NCBI GenBank assembly: GCA_031289815.1
Contig: JAITOS010000113.1
Location: forward strand, 1-25,349
Direction: 5' to 3'
DNA: 25,349 nucleotides
Source of the DNA: Peptococcaceae bacterium
Lineage (GTDB): Bacteria > Bacillota > Desulfitobacteriia > Desulfitobacteriales > Desulfitobacteriaceae
Part shown: positions 22,873 through 25,349 of the stretch, piece by piece
Numbering within the stretch: the stretch's first letter is position 1
Layout: each line of letters starts with the position of its first letter
The notes under the pieces: model-generated
What the model was told of the DNA's origin: nothing
Databases searched by the model: none
The model's input: only the letters and a program-made list of their open reading frames with translations
Position numbers and translations under genes: made by a program

Positions 22873-23300
22873 TGAAAAGCAAAACGAAAGCCAGTCTCTT
22901 TCTCGTGGAATTGCTGATGGATTTGCTCCTGTTCGCCTTTTGCGCCGCGATTTGCACGCAGATATTCGTCGCCGCCAGCAGGCAGACGAAAGCCAGCGAG
23001 AATCTTAACCGCGCCGTGCGTGAAGCGACGTCCGTCGCCGAGCTGTATAAAGTCGGCAGCGATCAGTTTCCGGATGAAATTGATTTTTACTTTGACGAGG
23101 ATTGGCAAGTTGCGTCTGAGCAGGAATGGAACTATGTGTTGACTGTCAGCGTGGACAGGGAGAAGGACGTCGCCGCCATTATCGTCGCTGAATTGCGGGA
23201 AACCACCGATGAAAGCTATCTGTTGGAGAAGATTTACTCGCTGACGGCATCGGCGCTGTCAAACGACCTCGCGCGGTCTATAAAACAGGGCGGAGATTGA
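22872..23300 (+). CDS. Pseudopilin-like protein
   Basis: 142 residues. The N-terminus KASLFLVELLMDLLLFAFCAA resembles the type IV pilin start (F-T-L-I-E-L), with Glu at the equivalent position 5 if cut after Ser, but Ser replaces the usual Gly before the cut. A helix (about 7-30) then continues into a soluble part with SVAELYKVGSDQFPDE and a strand-rich C-terminus. Start ATG overlaps the DUF4860 stop (TGATG). Likely a minor pilin or GspI/J-like subunit; whether it is processed is unknown. Confidence 0.72.
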   Translation: MKSKTKASLFLVELLMDLLLFAFCAAICTQIFVAASRQTKASENLNRAVREATSVAELYKVGSDQFPDEIDFYFDEDWQVASEQEWNYVLTVSVDREKDVAAIIVAELRETTDESYLLEKIYSLTASALSNDLARSIKQGGD

Positions 23301-23305
23301 ATGAT

Positions 23306-23785
23306 ATGATGAATAACACGAAAGAGCGGCGCTCAATCAGTTTGAACGTAGGCAGCGCGACCATCATTATGCTGTTTGTCTTGCTGTGTCTGACGGTACT
23401 GTCGATCCTGTCGCTGCTCAGCGCCAATTCGCAAAAGCAATTAGCGGATCGCGCCGCGACGGTCGCCACGAATTACTACGCGGCGGAACTGAAAGCCGCT
23501 GAAATCTACCAAGAGCTGCTTAACGGTGATTTTTCGCACGTTGAGGCGGAAGCCGCGGAGAACGGCGGCCAGTACTTCAGTTACGCGGTTGCAATCGACG
23601 AGAATCAGACGCTCAGTGTGCGCGTGCGCGCCGTTCCGGCTCAAACGCCGGAAAATACGGAATCAGCGGCATTGGCGATCGAGTACTGGAAGATTATCGA
23701 CGCGGGGGATTGGACGCCCGATCAGTCGTTAGGCGTTTTGCAGGGAGAAGAGACAATCTTCGGCGGCGATCTGCCATTTGATTGA
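23306..23785 (+). CDS. PilX-like single-pass membrane protein of the pilus operon
   Basis: About 159 residues. I chose ATG 23306 (CGGAG at 23291-23295); ATG 23309 and TTG 23297 are alternatives. The N-terminal segment SLNVGSATIIMLFVLLCLTVLSILSLLSANSQ is a transmembrane helix followed by a long amphipathic helix with KLADRAATVATNYYAAELKAAEIYQELL, as in PilX-type or GspK-like minor pilins, here split over two short quotes: helix about 10-42, coiled part about 43-80. The C-terminal half is acidic. No classic prepilin cleavage site. It is transcribed with the preceding genes. Confidence 0.7.
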   Translation: MMNNTKERRSISLNVGSATIIMLFVLLCLTVLSILSLLSANSQKQLADRAATVATNYYAAELKAAEIYQELLNGDFSHVEAEAAENGGQYFSYAVAIDENQTLSVRVRAVPAQTPENTESAALAIEYWKIIDAGDWTPDQSLGVLQGEETIFGGDLPFD

Positions 23786-23860
23786 TGGGTAGCTTTGTGT
23801 AAAGTGATTGCGATGGTTCCGGCAATATAAAAATACTGTGGCAAAAAGGAGAAACGCCCC

Positions 23861-24928
23861 GTGCTAACAATGCAGGAAATTTTAGCCTCCGCCGTCGAGC
23901 AAAAGGTCAGCGATGTGTTTATTATCGCCGGGTCGCCTGTCGCTTTTAAAAACGGGGGCCGTATTTTGCCGCTGAATGATGAAATGATTATGCCGCAGCA
24001 CTCGGAAGAGTTGATCAGAAGCATTTACGAGATCGCTCATCGCGACGTTGCCAAGGTCATGGAATCGGGGGACGATGATTTTGCGCTTTCGGTACCGGGG
24101 CTGTCAAGGTTCAGGGCCAACATCTACAAACAGCGCGGCTCTCTTGCCGCCGTGATACGCGTGATCCTGTTCGGCATTCCTGATCCCGGCGCTATGGGAA
24201 TACCCGGGAACGTCATCACGTCCGCCGACGTGAACTCCGGGCTGGTTCTGGTTACTGGTCACGCGGGCAGCGGCAAGTCTACGACGCTGGCGTGTATCAT
24301 TGATCACATGAACACCACCCGCAAAGGACACATCATCACCCTGGAAGACCCCATCGAGTACCTGCACCGCAATAAAGGCTGTATTATCAGTCAGCGCGAG
24401 GTTATGCTGGATACCGGCAACTACGTCAGCGCCCTCAGGGCCTGTCTGCGTCAGGCTCCGGACGTGATCCTGGTCGGGGAAATGCGCGACTTTGACACGA
24501 TTCAAACCGTGCTGACCGCCGCCGAAACGGGACATCTCATCATTTCCACCATGCACACGGTGGGAGCCGCGGACACGATCGACCGCATCATTGATGTATT
24601 TCCGCCCTCACAGCAGCAGCAAGTTCGGGTTCAGCTGTCGATGCTCCTTCACGCGGTCATTTCTCAGCAGTTAATCCCGTCAATGACTGGTCCGGCGCTG
24701 GTGCCGGCGTTTGAAATTATGCGCAACAACACCGCGATCAGAACGATGATTCGCGAGGGCAAGGAACACCAAATCGACTCCGCGATCGCCTCGGGAGCCG
24801 CGACGGGAATGGTTTCCATGGACGCCTTCCTGCTGAAGCTGGTGGAGGAGAACAACATCAGTAAAGAGTCAGCCCTGTACTATGCCTCCAATGCCGACCT
24901 GATGACACGAAGACTGAGCGCCAAGTAG
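23861..24928 (+). CDS. pilT: PilT-type ATPase
   Basis: 355 residues, a hexameric secretion ATPase that drives pilus retraction (or sometimes assembly). N-terminal PAS-like domain, then RecA-like core: Walker A GHAGSGKST (133-141), Asp box ITLEDPIEY (159-167), Walker B DVILVGEMRD with E207 (201-210), His box ETGHLIISTMHT (222-233). The C-terminal AIRTMIREGKEHQ and GMVSMDAFLLKL motifs are PilT features, absent in PilB. GTG start with AAAGGAG about 9 bases upstream; ATG 23870 possible. No PilB, prepilin peptidase or PilMNO is visible in the window, so either more genes follow or this motor does both jobs. Confidence 0.93.
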   Translation: MLTMQEILASAVEQKVSDVFIIAGSPVAFKNGGRILPLNDEMIMPQHSEELIRSIYEIAHRDVAKVMESGDDDFALSVPGLSRFRANIYKQRGSLAAVIRVILFGIPDPGAMGIPGNVITSADVNSGLVLVTGHAGSGKSTTLACIIDHMNTTRKGHIITLEDPIEYLHRNKGCIISQREVMLDTGNYVSALRACLRQAPDVILVGEMRDFDTIQTVLTAAETGHLIISTMHTVGAADTIDRIIDVFPPSQQQQVRVQLSMLLHAVISQQLIPSMTGPALVPAFEIMRNNTAIRTMIREGKEHQIDSAIASGAATGMVSMDAFLLKLVEENNISKESALYYASNADLMTRRLSAK

Positions 24929-24968
24929 GGTGTTTGCTCAATAAAAACAAAATAAGCTGTGTTTTGAT

Positions 24969-25039
24969 AGGACTAAAGACCTAAATTTAAATAAAATAAT
25001 CAAAAAAACGTTGACAATATAAACAGGGCGTAGTAGAAT
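24969..25039 (+). promoter_or_regulatory. Promoter of the riboswitch transcript with upstream box AGGACTAAAGACCT
   Basis: TTGACA (25011-25016), 17-base spacer, TAGAAT (25034-25039). The dyad AGGACTAAAGACCT is at 24969-24982. From the shared 12-base core to the -35 the distance is 41 bases in both promoters. The outer base pair changes from G-C to A-T together, keeping symmetry. Confidence 0.82.
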
Positions 25040-25100
25040 ACACATAGAGCAAGACAAACCTTTCCCAGAGGAAAGGAAACAACTGAATAAAATCAAATTG

Positions 25101-25195
25101 ATAAAGGCAAAGCAGTTGAAAGACTGTGACGCAAAGCTAAAGGGTCTAAGGGAGTGTTCCGGAAGGAATAGTCCAATGACAGCCAGTTGCCGGGA
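25101..25195 (+). ncRNA. c-di-GMP-I (GEMM-I) riboswitch aptamer
   Basis: P1 is GGCAA (25106-25110) with TTGCC (25187-25191). P2 is CAGTT/GACTG closed by a GAAA tetraloop (25113-25126). The conserved junction GACGCAAAGC (25128-25137) and GGGTCTAA follow, then P3 with GGA...TTCC/GGAA...TCC (25150-25174), and the conserved AATGACAGCC (25175-25184). These are the hallmark elements of class I cyclic di-GMP riboswitches, including the tetraloop that docks in P3. Transcription start is about 60 bases upstream. Confidence 0.92.
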
Positions 25196-25270
25196 TGATG
25201 AAACGCGTAAAGACAGATGTTCGTTCATGTAGGTGTGATGTCTGATCTCTGACGTGTGAAGCTGATAAGA

Positions 25271-25294
25271 GGCAACTGCAAAGTTGCTTTTTTT
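25271..25294 (+). terminator. Riboswitch-controlled intrinsic terminator
   Basis: GCAACT (25272-25277), loop GCAA, AGTTGC (25282-25287), then T7 (25288-25294). GGCAACT at 25271-25277 is fully complementary to AGTTGCC at 25185-25191, the 3' strand of aptamer P1. The antiterminator can form only if P1 is open. Confidence 0.85.
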
Positions 25295-25306
25295 GTTGCC
25301 CGCAAA

Positions 25307-25343
25307 GCGCTCCCGCCTATGTAGGGCAGGCGGAGAGCGGGAC
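25307..25343. repeat. GC-rich hairpin at the window end
   Basis: CGCTC and CCGCCT pair with AGGCGG and GAGCG with a one-base bulge and a loop of about 9 bases. No T tract follows before the window ends. It may be a second terminator or a dispersed repeat. Confidence 0.5.
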
Positions 25344-25349
25344 GGATAG

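Noticed and set aside
23861..24928. PilB/GspE assembly ATPase
   Set aside because: Length 355 and the AIRTMIREGKEHQ motif fit PilT; there is no N-terminal N1/N2 domain and no zinc-binding cysteines.

Overview
This is a stretch of chromosome from an anaerobic-looking member of the Bacillota (Firmicutes). I estimate mid-50s % G+C by eye. The indicators are: purine-rich Shine-Dalgarno sites of AGGAGG type, frequent GTG and some TTG starts, a YtxH/DUF948 pair, a YerC/YecD-type TrpR-like regulator, short HisG with HisZ, a PKTIDND-type phosphofructokinase, a DUF4860-type pilus operon and a c-di-GMP-I riboswitch. I cannot choose between Clostridia and Negativicutes from this window.

Positions 1-7000 hold small housekeeping units. 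First is the 3' part of cysK, then an Rrf2 regulator with IscR-like cysteines and its terminator. Next are an AbgA-like M20 amidohydrolase preceded by a 17-bp palindrome, and serC with an extended -10 promoter. A convergent pair DUF948-ytxH lies on the minus strand and meets serC at a strong two-way terminator. A small lipoprotein gene is transcribed divergently from that pair. It is followed by a likely operon nifU-like / rseC-like / metH, with full-length cobalamin-dependent methionine synthase at 6910-10395.

Positions 10396-11115 are non-coding and rich in structure: a 22-bp perfect inverted repeat with a T tract, a second copy of the 17-bp palindrome, paired 14-bp direct repeats beside a consensus promoter, and four 17-bp tandem repeats in the leader. 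These lead into yerC-hisZ, then pfkA, then hisG-hisD-hisB-hisH-hisA-hisF-hisIE. Together the his genes cover the pathway from PRPP + ATP to imidazole-acetol phosphate and histidinol to histidine. HisC and histidinol-phosphatase are not in the window. Short HisG needs HisZ, which explains why that gene is nearby; pfkA sits between them. Several intergenic gaps here contain short tandem repeats.

Positions 19800-25349 are the most interesting part. A consensus promoter drives a compact type IV pilus/type II secretion-like operon: an exported transglutaminase-like protein with a complete Cys-His-Asp triad, a short PilC/GspF platform protein, four small single-pass membrane proteins (one DUF4860, others pseudopilin-like), and a PilT-type ATPase. 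Right after it, a second promoter carries the same 14-base upstream box at exactly the same distance from its -35. The transcript from that promoter begins with a c-di-GMP-I (GEMM-I) riboswitch and an intrinsic terminator. The 3' strand of aptamer P1 is perfectly complementary to the 5' strand of the terminator, which predicts that c-di-GMP turns the downstream (unseen) gene off. Shared promoter architecture plus second-messenger control suggests one surface-structure regulon.
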